Below, piece after piece: positions 1 to 9,545 of a DNA stretch of 21,818 nt. Position numbers and translations under genes: made by a program. Source of the DNA: Euplotes cf. woodruffi 2 WChen-2021 (lineage: Eukaryota; Ciliophora; Spirotrichea; Euplotida; Euplotidae); contig JAGYYN010041692.1 in NCBI GenBank assembly GCA_021441665.1, forward strand, positions 1-21,818, read 5' to 3'. A model generated the notes under the pieces. The model did no database searches. It was given only the letters and a program-made list of their open reading frames with translations, and was not told the origin of the DNA. Positions within the stretch are counted from its first letter, which is position 1; every line of letters starts with the position of its first letter.

Positions 1-91
1 GGTTATTAGTATTGTCTGCATTTAGGGGCTGCTCTGTCTCAGCAGCTAGTGGGGTTTGCTGAAATGCAGGCTCCAACTCGACCTCTTCCAT
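1..91 (-). CDS. N-terminal 30 codons of an unknown gene (partial)
   Basis: On the minus strand an ATG at 91-89 opens a frame that stays open to the window edge and begins MEEVELEPAFQQTPLAAE. The fragment is acidic, lacks a signal peptide or membrane segment, and has a coding-like base composition next to the AT-rich spacer. It is too short to name. It is transcribed away from gene A, so 92-295 is a shared upstream region. Confidence 0.55.
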   Translation of the reverse strand, partial: MEEVELEPAFQQTPLAAETEQPLNADNTNN

Positions 92-295
92 TTTAATATA
101 TTATTATAAATTAATTTTATTTATGAATTAAATTTCAATTCAAAAAATAGGGATTTAAACAACCAGTTTTTATTCAGCTGATTAGGGCTGAATAAATTCG
201 ATTAAGAATTTTGAAATACAAGAATACTCGGGTTTTATATTTAAGTTAATCAAAATAAAATAGAACAATTTTAGTTATAATAATTTTTTATTTTA
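92..295. promoter_or_regulatory. Divergent intergenic spacer, probable shared promoter region
   Basis: This 204-nt AT-rich stretch lies between the minus-strand start at 91 and the gene A start at 296, so it should hold both promoters. I see no coding frame. It contains AATTGAAATT on the minus strand at 131-140, which fits HATTGAAaHH, the chromosome breakage motif described in Euplotes crassus. In DNA this AT-rich the match may be chance. Confidence 0.4.
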
Positions 296-1618
296 ATGGG
301 GGGAGGACATAATAGAGCTAAGTTCGGTCATGAGGAAGTTACTATTAAATCTAGTAAGTTATTTTACTATTTACATATTTTTATCGTACTTATGGTTATA
401 TTATTTTTACCTCGAACACAATAAAAGCATGATTTAGCTTTAGCATATCTTTATATTTTATGAAGTTTTTATAGGTTAAGTAAAAATGAAGTATGTGTAA
501 TTTTTGTTTTTTAATCACATAATCATCGTTATCATTATAAATTTATATTTATCAAAAATAAGCTCACCAAAATACATAATTTAGTAATTAAAAATTAATT
601 AAACATTATTCTAGTTCCTGCTCAGCTTAGCTGTAGCTTTAATTCTCAAATGATTGTTCGAGCTTGTTCGGCTAATAATAACCCAATCTTTGTGGTATAG
701 TGCGAACCAAAAAGATAAAGGAACTGAAATAGGATATCGCCTGAGCAATTCAACACCATTTACAAAGAAAAGACAGGAGGCTTTATTGAAATTGACGCCA
801 ATACCGAGCTCAAATTTTGGCTTAGCGAAGAAAGTGACAGAGAACTGCTTAAGGTAACCATTAACAAATCAATTAAAGTTTTACATCTTGACTGAGCTGA
901 AAATATCGCTTTCAGCTATAATTCTTCTTTTGAGTTAATTATTTTTAGTCAGTCGCAACTGTTGCGATTCCCAACACGGCATGCTTAAGTCTTATCGACG
1001 TCTCCACGATGAAGGAAGAAATTATAAAATAAGTTTTTGGAGAACTCAGTGCCGTATAATAATATTTTATTTGGTAATAATAATTAATCACCAATTTTAG
1101 AGGGATCTCAGTGCCCGAACGACAACGAGAGTTTAATTTTAACGAACACGGAAAAATAGTTGCCGGATATAATTACTTGTCAGGTCTGAAAATGGCAGCC
1201 TCTCGGGTCTCGGACTTTTTAAATATTTCAAATACTATGCTTATGACTGATGATTTCTGAATTATACTGGTCGCCTCTGCGAGATGAAAAAGAGTCTTCT
1301 TTAACTTTTGCAAGATCATGACCTCTGATTACTGAGATTTTAGCGATATGGGTGAATGATGAATCGAAAGACTCGGCTTTCGTACACATAAATAAAAATA
1401 TATATTTCAATATAGTCAATCGGTTCCAAGAGATCGTTTGTACATTACTTGATTTTAATACCAGTTGATTTAAAAACATTGTTAGAGGTATAAGTAAATG
1501 AAAACAGCTTCGAGAAAGTCTTGAAAAAATAGACTTAAAGTTCTGAAATATCTCGAAATCTTCTGCTATAAAAATACTTGCAACTTACGGGTTAAAGCAT
1601 ATCCAAATTGATGCTTAA
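296..1618 (+). CDS. Gene A: unrecognised ~282-residue protein needing three +1 frameshifts
   Basis: I do not recognise the family. Proposed exons are 296-353, 701-853, 949-1073 and 1103-1618. The product starts MGGGHNRAKFGHEEV and ends LKHIQIDA before TAA at 1616-1618. Three frame breaks fall exactly at AAA-TAG (727-732), AAA-TAA (1027-1032) and AAA-TAA (1390-1395); stepping +1 at each joins stretches that look like real protein, such as SPEQFNTIYKEKTGG and PERQREFNFNEHGK. Seven or more in-frame TGA codons are read as cysteine. The C-terminal third has a weak leucine/cysteine rhythm (LRESLEKIDLKFCNIS) that recalls leucine-rich repeats, but that is only an impression. The first intron (354-700) is unusually long and its 3' boundary was chosen by phase. 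The third acceptor (AGAG at 1102) is also uncertain. It converges with NAA10. Confidence 0.68.
354..700 (+). other. Long first intron of gene A, or intron plus a missed exon
   Basis: The donor GTAAGT at 354 is strong. Ending at the TAG at 698-700 gives a phase-correct join, but an intron of 347 nt is several times longer than any other here. The end of it, about 616-690, is open in one frame after a TTCTAG acceptor (translation includes SCSFNSQMIVRACSANNN) and could be a real exon. I could not connect that frame to exon 2 without another shift. Confidence 0.4.
727..732 (+). other. +1 frameshift site AAA-TAG in gene A
   Basis: The upstream frame reads KKIKELK and meets AAA TAG. Skipping the T gives AGG ATA TCG and the open frame RISPEQFNTIYKEK. 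This is the Euplotes-type slippery stop. Confidence 0.65.
1027..1032 (+). other. +1 frameshift site AAA-TAA in gene A
   Basis: The frame DVSTMKEEIIK ends in AAA TAA. A +1 step gives AAG TTT TTG GAG, read as KFLENSVPYNN, up to the next intron donor at 1074. Confidence 0.7.
1390..1395 (+). other. +1 frameshift site AAA-TAA in gene A
   Basis: The frame ending IERLGFRTHK meets AAA TAA. A +1 step opens KNIYFNIVNRFQEIV, which continues for about 75 residues to the terminal TAA. No intron is needed. Confidence 0.8.
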
Positions 1619-1802
1619 TAAATCATATTCAATATTAAGCCATGTTAATATTATTGAATTTAGTATTGTTTATAACCTTAATCTCACGATGTATTAAGTA
1701 ATTTATAAATATACCCAAATTTGAGTTCAAAATTTACCCCAAAGCAGTTTTAGCATACACCAATTTAACAGCTCTTTTCTATTCAGATACTATAAATAAG
1801 AT
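1619..1802. other. Convergent 3'-3' spacer
   Basis: This 184-nt AT-rich stretch lies between the stops of gene A (plus) and NAA10 (minus). It holds no open frame of note. It carries TTGAA cores in both directions (near 1628-1637 and 1651-1660), close to but not perfect for the Euplotes breakage consensus. Confidence 0.5.
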
Positions 1803-2564
1803 TTAATTTCGCTTCTTCTTTCTATTCTTTTTCTTTTTGTCCTTTTCTCCTTCCTTAGCATCAGCTGTTTTTGATTCTGCAGGAGGTTGAGTAGCATCAG
1901 TAGTTGCAGTGCTTTGACTATCATCTTCTTCCTTCTTAACCTCTTCTTTCTTTTCCTCTTCTTGCGGTTCGGTGTTATCTTCATCTTTGACGTCTAAAGA
2001 GGCCATTTTCTGGTCGTCTTCGAGCTTCTTGCCCTTCTTTTTGGACTTTTTCGAGTGATGAGAGACATCTTGTTCTTCAATGCCTGCTTTAAAGTACTTT
2101 CTCATTTCGAATGCATTTTCATCATCAGCATAGTAGTTAATTTCCTCTTGAATAACTTTAAAGTTCATTGACGTGTACAGGCCGAGAGCGCCAACGTTGC
2201 TGACTCTCACATTGAGAGAGACGTAATCAGCATCGTAGATTTCTTGCATTTCGCAGAGTCAAATCTCCATTAATCGCTTTGCAACCCCGAGCTTTCTGTA
2301 GTCTCGATGGACGCTGATCGAGGTGATGTGGCCCCCGAGGAACTTGGGCTCTTGCTTGTCGTTGTTTTCGTTCTCTTCGTCCATTTTTGCGAGAACATAT
2401 CCAACGATTCTTCCTTCGTCGGTCTCTGCAACGTGCAGAAGGTGAGGCCAGGAGAGACCGTGGTAGAGGTAGTACTTTAACTGGTAGTTCTCGGGAAGAC
2501 ACATCAAGTTCGTCTGCTGCATGTAAATTAGATCTTCCAATGTAGCACGCCTGATTCCAACCAT
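1803..2564 (-). CDS. NAA10: N-alpha-acetyltransferase 10 (catalytic subunit of NatA)
   Basis: This is the GNAT-fold catalytic subunit that, with NAA15, acetylates the N-termini of nascent proteins at the ribosome. The 253-residue product starts MVGIRRATLEDL and contains the NAA10 hallmarks MCLPENYQLKYYLYHG, LSWPHLL, GRIVGYVLAKM, GHITSISV and the acetyl-CoA loop RKLGVA (about residues 96-101), then YVSLNVR and INYYADDE. The first 160 residues match the family well. The tail (about 175-253) is a lysine/glutamate-rich, probably disordered extension ending in KKKKNRKKKRN, as in other NAA10 proteins. TGA at 2259-2261 lies in the helix after the acetyl-CoA loop, where relatives carry alanine; a small residue such as cysteine fits. 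It has no intron and no frameshift. An in-frame TTG lies upstream, but the ATG at 2564 is the natural start. Stop is TAA. Confidence 0.96.
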
Positions 2565-2714
2565 TTTTAGATTCAATTATTTATTCAAAGATACCGCCAG
2601 ATCTGAATTACACAGATATATTGATGAATTTTATAACTCTTTGAATCAAAATTACTAAAATCACATGTAAATGCGATTTTTTGCATGACTTTATGATGTA
2701 TAAAGAAAAATAAA

Positions 2715-3732
2715 TTATTGATAAGACTCGAGGTCTTTAATTTCCTTCATTTTCGCACCAGCTATCAGTGCGTTGCTTCTGATCTTTTCATATTCTTTGA
2801 TTGAATGAGCCAGCCATTCCTTTTTATTAAAAACGAATCATCTGTGGCCGAATAATTTGTTGTTCTTTAAAAACGATATAATATCTTCGAGCAGTGTCTT
2901 CGTCGAGGTTTCAATTTCACTGCACACCTTTTTCATTTTTGATGTTGCCTTGCCAACATCACCTTTGAAGTCCAAATGTAAGCTGATTAAGTTCTTCGCT
3001 CTTGAGCTAAGAGCTTCGAATACGCGAATGTCATCGAAAATCTGGACGATTTGGCGGCGAGCTTGGTACATCAAGCTTCATCTGAGAAGAAGCTTCAGCG
3101 TATTGGTTACGTCGACCTTCGAATACATGTCTTGGATTTTTCTGAATGTATTAAAGGTCATTTGGGTCTCAGTTAACAGCAGCAAAGTGTCCATTGCCTT
3201 TTTGTAGAAATTAATTACTGATTTGTCATAGTCCTTGCTGTTGTACCTGTTTTTGACTAGCTGGTACACTCTTGTCAGCTCTTCTTCAGAAAAGTATTTA
3301 GTCTCGTTTGTATTTGGATACACGTTCTTTCCTCGTTTTTCAAACTCTTCGAATAGCGGTGTTTGAGCCCAGTCCTTTTGGACTGGCTTCTGCACATCTT
3401 GAGGATTCGATCTTTTGCTCTTTCCCGAAACAGAAGTCATGTTTAGATTCTTGCTGTCAGTTTTGACGTTTTTAAGCATACTGCTGTAAAGTTGCTCAAC
3501 TTCTTCAGGAGTGTCAAACTCTGAGTTGCTATTTTTGATCTTCTACTTGGTCAGACAAGCTGCTGTCTCCAAGACGGATCGGGTTGCTAAAGTTAGACTT
3601 TCTACTTGCATTTAGATCCTTTCGCTTTTCAGGATTGTAAGATCCTTCCATGATCTTATTGATTTTGTCTTCTACTGGATAAAATTAATCATGTCTTCGT
3701 ACCTGTTGGTCTTTTAATCGATCTTGTGACAT
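2715..3732 (-). CDS. Gene B: unrecognised helical protein with one AAA-TAG frameshift
   Basis: I do not recognise this ~322-residue protein. The model starts MSQDRLKDQQ at 3732, removes a 48-nt intron (3702-3655) and continues to TAA at 2717-2715; a start at the ATG at 3651 (MEGSYNPEKRKDL) is the simpler alternative. The frame ends in AAA-TAG at 3534-3529 and resumes in +1. Two TGA codons, at 3077-3075 and 2840-2838, are read through (LLLR-C-SLMYQ and FGHR-C-FVFNK). The first 110 residues are polar and probably disordered; the remainder is largely helical (for example FEALSSRAKNLISLHLD) with no membrane segment. It sits 150 nt upstream of the NAA10 start on the same strand. Confidence 0.75.
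3529..3534 (-). other. +1 frameshift site AAA-TAG in gene B
   Basis: The frame SLSDQVEDQK ends with AAA TAG. A +1 step gives AGC AAC TCA GAG, read as SNSEFDTPEEVEQLY, the body of the protein. I found no intron that joins the two frames. Confidence 0.8.
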
Positions 3733-3831
3733 CTCACTCTTTGAAAGTTGGACTAGGGTTGACTAGTGGATTTGCTAATTTAAAAGTATGAAGTGGATCA
3801 TAAAAATAATCACTTGTAAAACTATCACTAA

Positions 3832-6800
3832 TTATATATTGAAAAATATCACTCGATTTAACTGACTTTTTAAATTGTATTTTTCTAGATTAAATATTTT
3901 ACTATTATTTTTCATTTATTTAGTTTACATAAAAAGACTTGAAGCATTAATATAAAACTACCTTTAGTTTTATTTTGAGGTTTGTCTTTAGTTTTCCTTT
4001 CTTCTTCATTAATGAATATATTTGCATCTAGAATGTACTCAGGGTAGTCCTAAAGTAGTCGTTAAAGATTAGGATTAATACCTCTTCTCCGTCCTCTTCG
4101 CTAAAAAGCTTTCTTTGAAGCTGCTTATAGTATTTGACTTCATCCATTTCCTCACTGACTTCAGATGCGTTGTTCGATCTGTACTTCTTGTGCTTTATGT
4201 ATTTCGGAAGGAACGGTCTGTTCACGAGGATCAGTCGTCTTTCAATATCACGAAGGGTACTATCAGCAACGAGAGATTTCGATCGTTTCTTCCGCAAAGC
4301 TCTTTTTACTAATGATGATAAATTTGGCATTTTGTATCCGATAATCGTTATCTTTTCTTGTTCTGAAAGCGAAAGTTGATCGTGATATGTGCTAAGTACC
4401 TCTGGCTGTGGAAAAGAGCCAGATTCGTCCTCCTCTTCCTCTTCTTCGTACTCTGTATTTTCAGATGCAGCGACTTACCTTCTTCCTTTATATTATCAGT
4501 TGAAGCGATAGTATGGTATGAAAATTGACAACTAAAATCGATTCTATGATCGTTTTGAGTAGTGCTTTGAGAATCTTTATCAACTATTTCCACTTCTCGA
4601 GTCATAAGAGGTAGTCCATTAGAGTCAGTTGCTCCTGAGATCCTTCTTGAGTCTATTTCAGCGTCCATGTCGACTTGAACGCCTGCATTATTCTCACTCA
4701 TGTCACATTGAATATCAGCATCTTTCCAAGGTTCTTCAGCTTGCACTCCTTCATCGACATATTGGAGGTCTAAGTTATACGGATTTTCTAATGACTTTCC
4801 GACTTGTGCAAAGCTCGAAGTATACACTTTCGCCTCTTGTTGACTATTCGGAGTGTTGAGGCCGGTCACCTGGACTCCTGCAGAAAGCGCATTTGGAGAA
4901 TGAGATGCTCTATAGTCCATCGAGTCGAATACTTGCCTTCGACCAATATTCCGAGGCGGCTGGTTTCCTGATACTGAACCCATCTTACGTTCTTCGCTTT
5001 TCTGCGACCTGGCATTGCTCTTCTGAGATGCTGCGCTCTGCTTGTAGTTAAACGGGCGTTTATTTGAGTATCTTGACTGCGCATAAGTTTTCGCATCTTT
5101 TGAGTTATGTTCTGCTGGTAGCTTTTTATAACCTGGTACCTCTTTTGAACTCTTAAATTTCTCTCGTCTGTCTTTATTATTGTGTAGCTTGGCTACTTCC
5201 CTGTTGATATACTGGGACTTCCCGCTATTCGAATCTGACTGGCTGTCTGTTAGTGCATGTGCCTTGAAATTAGGTTAATTACAAGCTTACCTGGAGATTG
5301 GCTTTACTTTGCTTTTGCACATCTGCATTTGGAGCATCCTCAGGTCAAATCTGAAATCATTTATCAACCTGTTCCGGCCTACAAATCCGATTCGTAAATT
5401 AATAGCTACCGATTGTCATTTTCTTTTTCTGAGAGCTGAGACTCCCCTTCGTTATCGAGATCTTCACGTGTAATTGATTTAAACACCACCGTGTGTTTTG
5501 AAATACTATTAGTGTCTTTAGCAACCTCGTCGGTATTTTCTGGATTCTGTTCGATCGAGTTTTGGTTTAAATAAATTTCATCATTTTTACTTATCCCATC
5601 GATGATCTATAAATAAGTTACAGCTCTAAATTACACTGGCTTCTTGCTTATGTTCAGTCTGTGTGTTTTGATCAACCAGCGCATTTCTCGGTGCTGTCGT
5701 GCTTGGTAGTTTATTATCTGGCTGTGCGTAGTGATCTTGATCTTGAACCGTCACGAGTCCAACATTGATTCTATTCTGCACAAATGCAGTCTTAGCGGCT
5801 CTTTCGTCATTTTCATATTGTTCAAGATCAACGTCATCATGATGAATATCAGACTGTGATGCTTTCTGCCCAAAAACAGGAAGTTTTGAGTCTTTGCTGG
5901 AGCTTGGAGGCTCTTCTTGTTTTTCTGAAGCAACTTTTAGTGAATTTTGCTTATTCAAGCTCAACGACTCCTCCTCATTTGGAGATATAGTATTGAACAT
6001 CGAGTTGTCTTCGATCTTGATGTTCTGGTTGTTTGTTAATAAATGCTGAGACTCGGTTGGAGCTTCACTTTGATTATCACCGTTTTCAACCTCACTTTCA
6101 AATATAATAGTGTGCTTGTCAACAACTGAGTTTCCGACAGTCTGGTCTTGGTTCGAATAAAATTTGCTCGATGTTGTCTCTGATATTGATGGAATCTGCT
6201 CTGTGAACTTACTATTGTTTGGAGACACGAAGGAAGGCGTTTTGTACTTTTTAAATACATTCTCTCCTGCTGTGTGTATACTTGGCTTGTTCTGCTCTAT
6301 TTTTAAGTTTAAATGGTTCTTGAAGTGGCTTGAAGATTTCTCAACTGGCTGGCTGTTAATGCCGTCTCTATTTAACATTTTCGGCACTTTTATTTTGAAT
6401 TTTTCATCTGTCTGGCTTATATTAAAGTTACTCGTATTGACAGTAATGTTAGTTGGAAGATTTTGCTTCTTATTTTGAACTTATGTTATGAACCCTTCTA
6501 TTGATATTTAACTTTATATCTTGATTCAAAATCTTCGGTTTTGGTTCCATTTTCCAAGGAGCAATTAAGGTATTGTCAATCTTATCAGGTCTCTGATACT
6601 TCGCTTTTCTAGGAGGAGCAATTCCTGTAATTGATCTGAAATTATTAACAGCTTGATTATTTCGTTCAGTGGGTATTTGAAGTCCACCAATTTCATCAGG
6701 AATGATATTCATAAGCACTCCAGGATTCTTTTCTAAGAAGCTCATAACATCGCTCCACTTATTTATTATCACCTGCCTTATTTGCTGACATGTTTATATC

Positions 6801-9454
6801 ATTTTGTTTATTATTTCGAAACGACTTGACATGTTCATATGTTTTATTGACATTTATAAGTCCTCGTCTCAAAGTATCTCCTTCATTAAAGATATTGCTG
6901 TTATCAAGTTTATCATTATCTATACCAAAATATCATCACCTCTTATTTGATGATATTGATTTACTAATTATACACCACCATCAAAAGGTACATATAATCT
7001 AAAATATTTAGTAATTACCCAAACGATTACTGTTATCCTTAATTGTCTGCATACTGCTCTTATTTTGGATTGGACAACACAATCATGTTGCTTTTGCTTC
7101 CGTCGTACTTGATGTGAGTCTTTGAAGGCTTGCTGTACTGGTAAGAAAACCACTGCTGCTCATCACTCTTATCCGAAACCTTGCTCTTGTTTGCTTTCCT
7201 ATTTGCGCCCTTTTTCACTGTTGAAAGGTTGTTCTTAGAATACGCAGTGAACTTCGAATTTGCCTTGATGCTGCACTCGGCTGAAGACTTATTGACAATC
7301 GGAGATAGACTTTTCAGGTTTGCATTAAGATCTTCTGTTTTTACGCGTTCAAAGTTGCTGTCCTCGTCATCGATCTCTTCAAAAGGACTGTTGTCACCAT
7401 GACCTGAGAATCCATTTTCGTTGATTAAAATCGGATTAATTCGCTTATTTTCATTTTGTTTTGATTTAATACTCGAGTAAAAGTTCTCATTTGTCTTCAT
7501 TAAGTAGTTTGTGTCGTTTGCGCCACTAAAGCCTTCTTTACTGATGGCTTTGTAGTGGTTCTCAAGACCTTTAAACGGAAGTGCATCTTCAACTACAGAG
7601 TTGCATATTTCAGGCAGAGAGTCACCACCGCTTTCAGATCTCTGTACTGACATTTTCGACTTTTTAAAAGTGCCTTCCTCAACAGCTGATAATTTACTTT
7701 GCTTCACATTATTTTGAGTTTTTAACAACCCCGTATGAGTCATCTCCTGGACGAATGTTAGATTGAAACTCTGGGATTATGCTTTCCTTCTTGCCTTCAG
7801 TCGTTCAGGACTCAAAAGTCTCTCTGAAGTCCTTATGGCTTTCAGACAGGACGCCGACATTCGGGGTGTACTCAATCAACCCCGTTTTGTGTTTGTCTGA
7901 AGGGACGATACTCGTATTGTTCTTCAGTATCTTGCTATTTTTGTTTACTGAGACATATGAATGAGCATCTCTGTTCATCGTTTTATGCAAATTCTTGCCT
8001 TCGCCTTCTATATTTATTATTAATCAAATGCTGAGTTTACCTTTTACACTATAGACAGACTGCTTAACTTCTTTGTTCAGCTTGCTCATCGACGAAGGCT
8101 TGTTTTTCAGCTTGTTTCTCTTTATATCAGGAAGCGAAAACTTCCTCTGGTCTCGAATGCTGTTTCCTTTCTTTCGGATGTTTTCACTATTGACTGATTT
8201 ATTAGGAGCAAGTGTGACTCCAGGATAGTACATGTCCTTGGATCCTTCAACGTCGTTTGAGTAAAGTCTACTTAGTGAATTGCCTCCTTTTTGACTGAGC
8301 GATTTGTTATTCGAGTATTTCGCTGCTTTAATTGCCCCTTGAGTTCAATGCGTCTATGCTCCTATTGCTGATCTTTTTCATACTGTTGCTTTGGTAATTG
8401 TTATTGATCTAGAAGTAAGTCAGCTGTAGTTCACTAATCGTTAATTATCTAAATTCATCTACCTGACTTCCCGAGATTACATACTGCTTGCTTTTATTCG
8501 AGTATTTCGATATTCCAGAAGAGTACGAATTCTGTTCGTCTTTCAGCATAATTGAGTTCTGCATACTTGAAGCCAAGTTTATCCTTTCAAAACATGCCTG
8601 CTTGTTATCAAAATTATCGACATTTTCACGATTCGAGCGATAAAAAGAAGACTGGCTAAAGCCTTGGCCCGACTCAATTCGTTTATTTTCTGCTTCGATG
8701 CTGTCATTTCTGGACTTGTTGATTTCTTCTCTCACTAAAGATAATGTTAAATTGCTGGGTTTTCACATCGACTAAAAGTTAAATTGCTGACTGTTAGCAT
8801 CTGGAGGTCAGTCTTTCTGCTGGATGATGACTTGATGCACGAGGTCTCTTCCATAACTGAGGAAGTTCGCAGTGTCTGAAGCTTTCCTCACTGTAAATTT
8901 ATATCAGTAGTATTCACAATATCTTTTTGTATAAATATAGCTGATAATTACGTAATATCAAGCAGAGCTATTTATTTTTTAGATATGGAAGATATAAAAA
9001 TTTAAATGTAAATTGGATGCAAAATCAAGACTACGCAAAGACTGGTCTAAGTGCTTACTATATGTAGCAGAATGTGATTTACTGCTATTTAGCCCTCTGA
9101 TGTCTGAGTTTGTTTCTCTTCGCTGCTTTTGCACGTTATTTTGACTCTTGTCCCCGTTTAAGTAATCTGACTTAAATCATACTTGCTCTATGTAAAAGTC
9201 AATAGCTTGTTCAGCTAAGCTTTACTTCATCAGGGTAGAGATGTTATTTATCTAATTGAAAAGTGGAAGAAATTAGAGAATAAAATTTAATTTAACCAAC
9301 ATACTGTTTTCAATACTGTCTATCTCAGATTTTGCATGACTCGGTGTGAATTTATTCGGCTCTTTTACACTATTTCTTTTATACTTAGAAAAGGAATAAA
9401 TTATTCTCAAAATTACGTGTTATTCTGCCCAGAAACAACTCGATTGTTTTCCAT
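3832..9454 (-). CDS. Gene C: long disordered scaffold-like protein, LC8-motif array, four +1 frameshifts
   Basis: I do not recognise this ~1,640-residue protein. Proposed exons: 9454-9417, 9369-9305, 9214-9059, 8940-8767, 8734-8463, 8408-8041, 8007-7019, 6919-5635, 5606-5410, 5378-5291, 5262-4479, 4452-4082, 4049-3962, 3884-3832. It starts MENNRVVSGQNN. Four frame breaks coincide with AAA-TAA (7714, 7065, 6764, 6475). Composition is rich in S, N, K, E and Q and looks mainly disordered. Five short motifs of the LC8 type (NTQTE, AGVQVT, EGVQAE, ADIQCD, AGVQVD) lie at 5667-4669. An acidic run (4460-4430) precedes a basic patch LVKRALRKKRSKSL near 4306-4265. The last exon and stop (TAA 3834-3832), exon 4, and the exon 5/6 junction are less certain. 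By inference it is a cytoskeletal or ciliary scaffold. Confidence 0.72.
4669..5667 (-). other. Array of five LC8 (dynein light chain)-type binding motifs in gene C
   Basis: Sites are NTQTE (5667-5653), AGVQVT (4881-4864), EGVQAE (4752-4735), ADIQCD (4719-4702) and AGVQVD (4686-4669). The two known LC8 core patterns are TQT and G-I/V-Q-V/T-D. NTQTE and AGVQVD are close to ideal; the other three are weaker. The last three lie within 84 nt, a spacing like that of known multivalent LC8 partners. Binding is inferred, not shown. Confidence 0.55.
6470..6475 (-). other. +1 frameshift site AAA-TAA in gene C (fourth)
   Basis: The frame RRVHNISSK ends in AAA TAA. The +1 frame reads KQNLPTNITVNTSNFN and stays open to the intron donor at 5634. 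Confidence 0.85.
6759..6764 (-). other. +1 frameshift site AAA-TAA in gene C (third)
   Basis: The frame MSANKAGDNK ends in AAA TAA. The +1 frame reads KWSDVMSFLEKNPG, open for about 95 residues to the next site. Confidence 0.85.
7060..7065 (-). other. +1 frameshift site AAA-TAA in gene C (second)
   Basis: The frame SNMIVLSNPK ends in AAA TAA. The +1 frame reads KSSMQTIKDNSNRL to a GTAAT donor at 7018. A 99-nt intron to 6920 then joins in phase with DNDKLDNSNIFNE. Confidence 0.75.
7709..7714 (-). other. +1 frameshift site AAA-TAA in gene C (first)
   Basis: The frame DDSYGVVKNSK stops at AAA TAA. The +1 frame gives AAT GTG AAG, read as NVKQSKLSAVEEGTFKK, open for about 215 residues. Confidence 0.85.
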
Positions 9455-9545
9455 TTCTTAATATATTAATTATGAATCAATTTGATTTTATTTTTAATAA
9501 TTAAGTTTAGAAAACAAAATTTGAATTCTAAGTATTTGTTATGAA
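9455..9545. other. Spacer between gene C start and band-7 gene stop
   Basis: This 91-nt AT-rich stretch must hold the 3' end of the band-7 transcript and the upstream region of gene C. I see no further feature in it. Confidence 0.5.

Noticed and set aside
1228-1479. Minus-strand open frame over gene A
   Set aside because: It overlaps the better plus-strand coding frame and shows no family signal; the same holds for the plus-strand frames opposite gene C and VPS13.
1803-2564. Heterotrich (Blepharisma-like) origin with TGA as Trp
   Set aside because: Those introns are 15-16 nt, the family-placed Trps here are TGG, and AAA-TAR shifting is a Euplotes trait.
6920-7018. A fifth AAA-TAA shift in gene C near 6948
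   Set aside because: It lies inside a 99-nt interval that splices in phase, and the frames around it are rich in stops.
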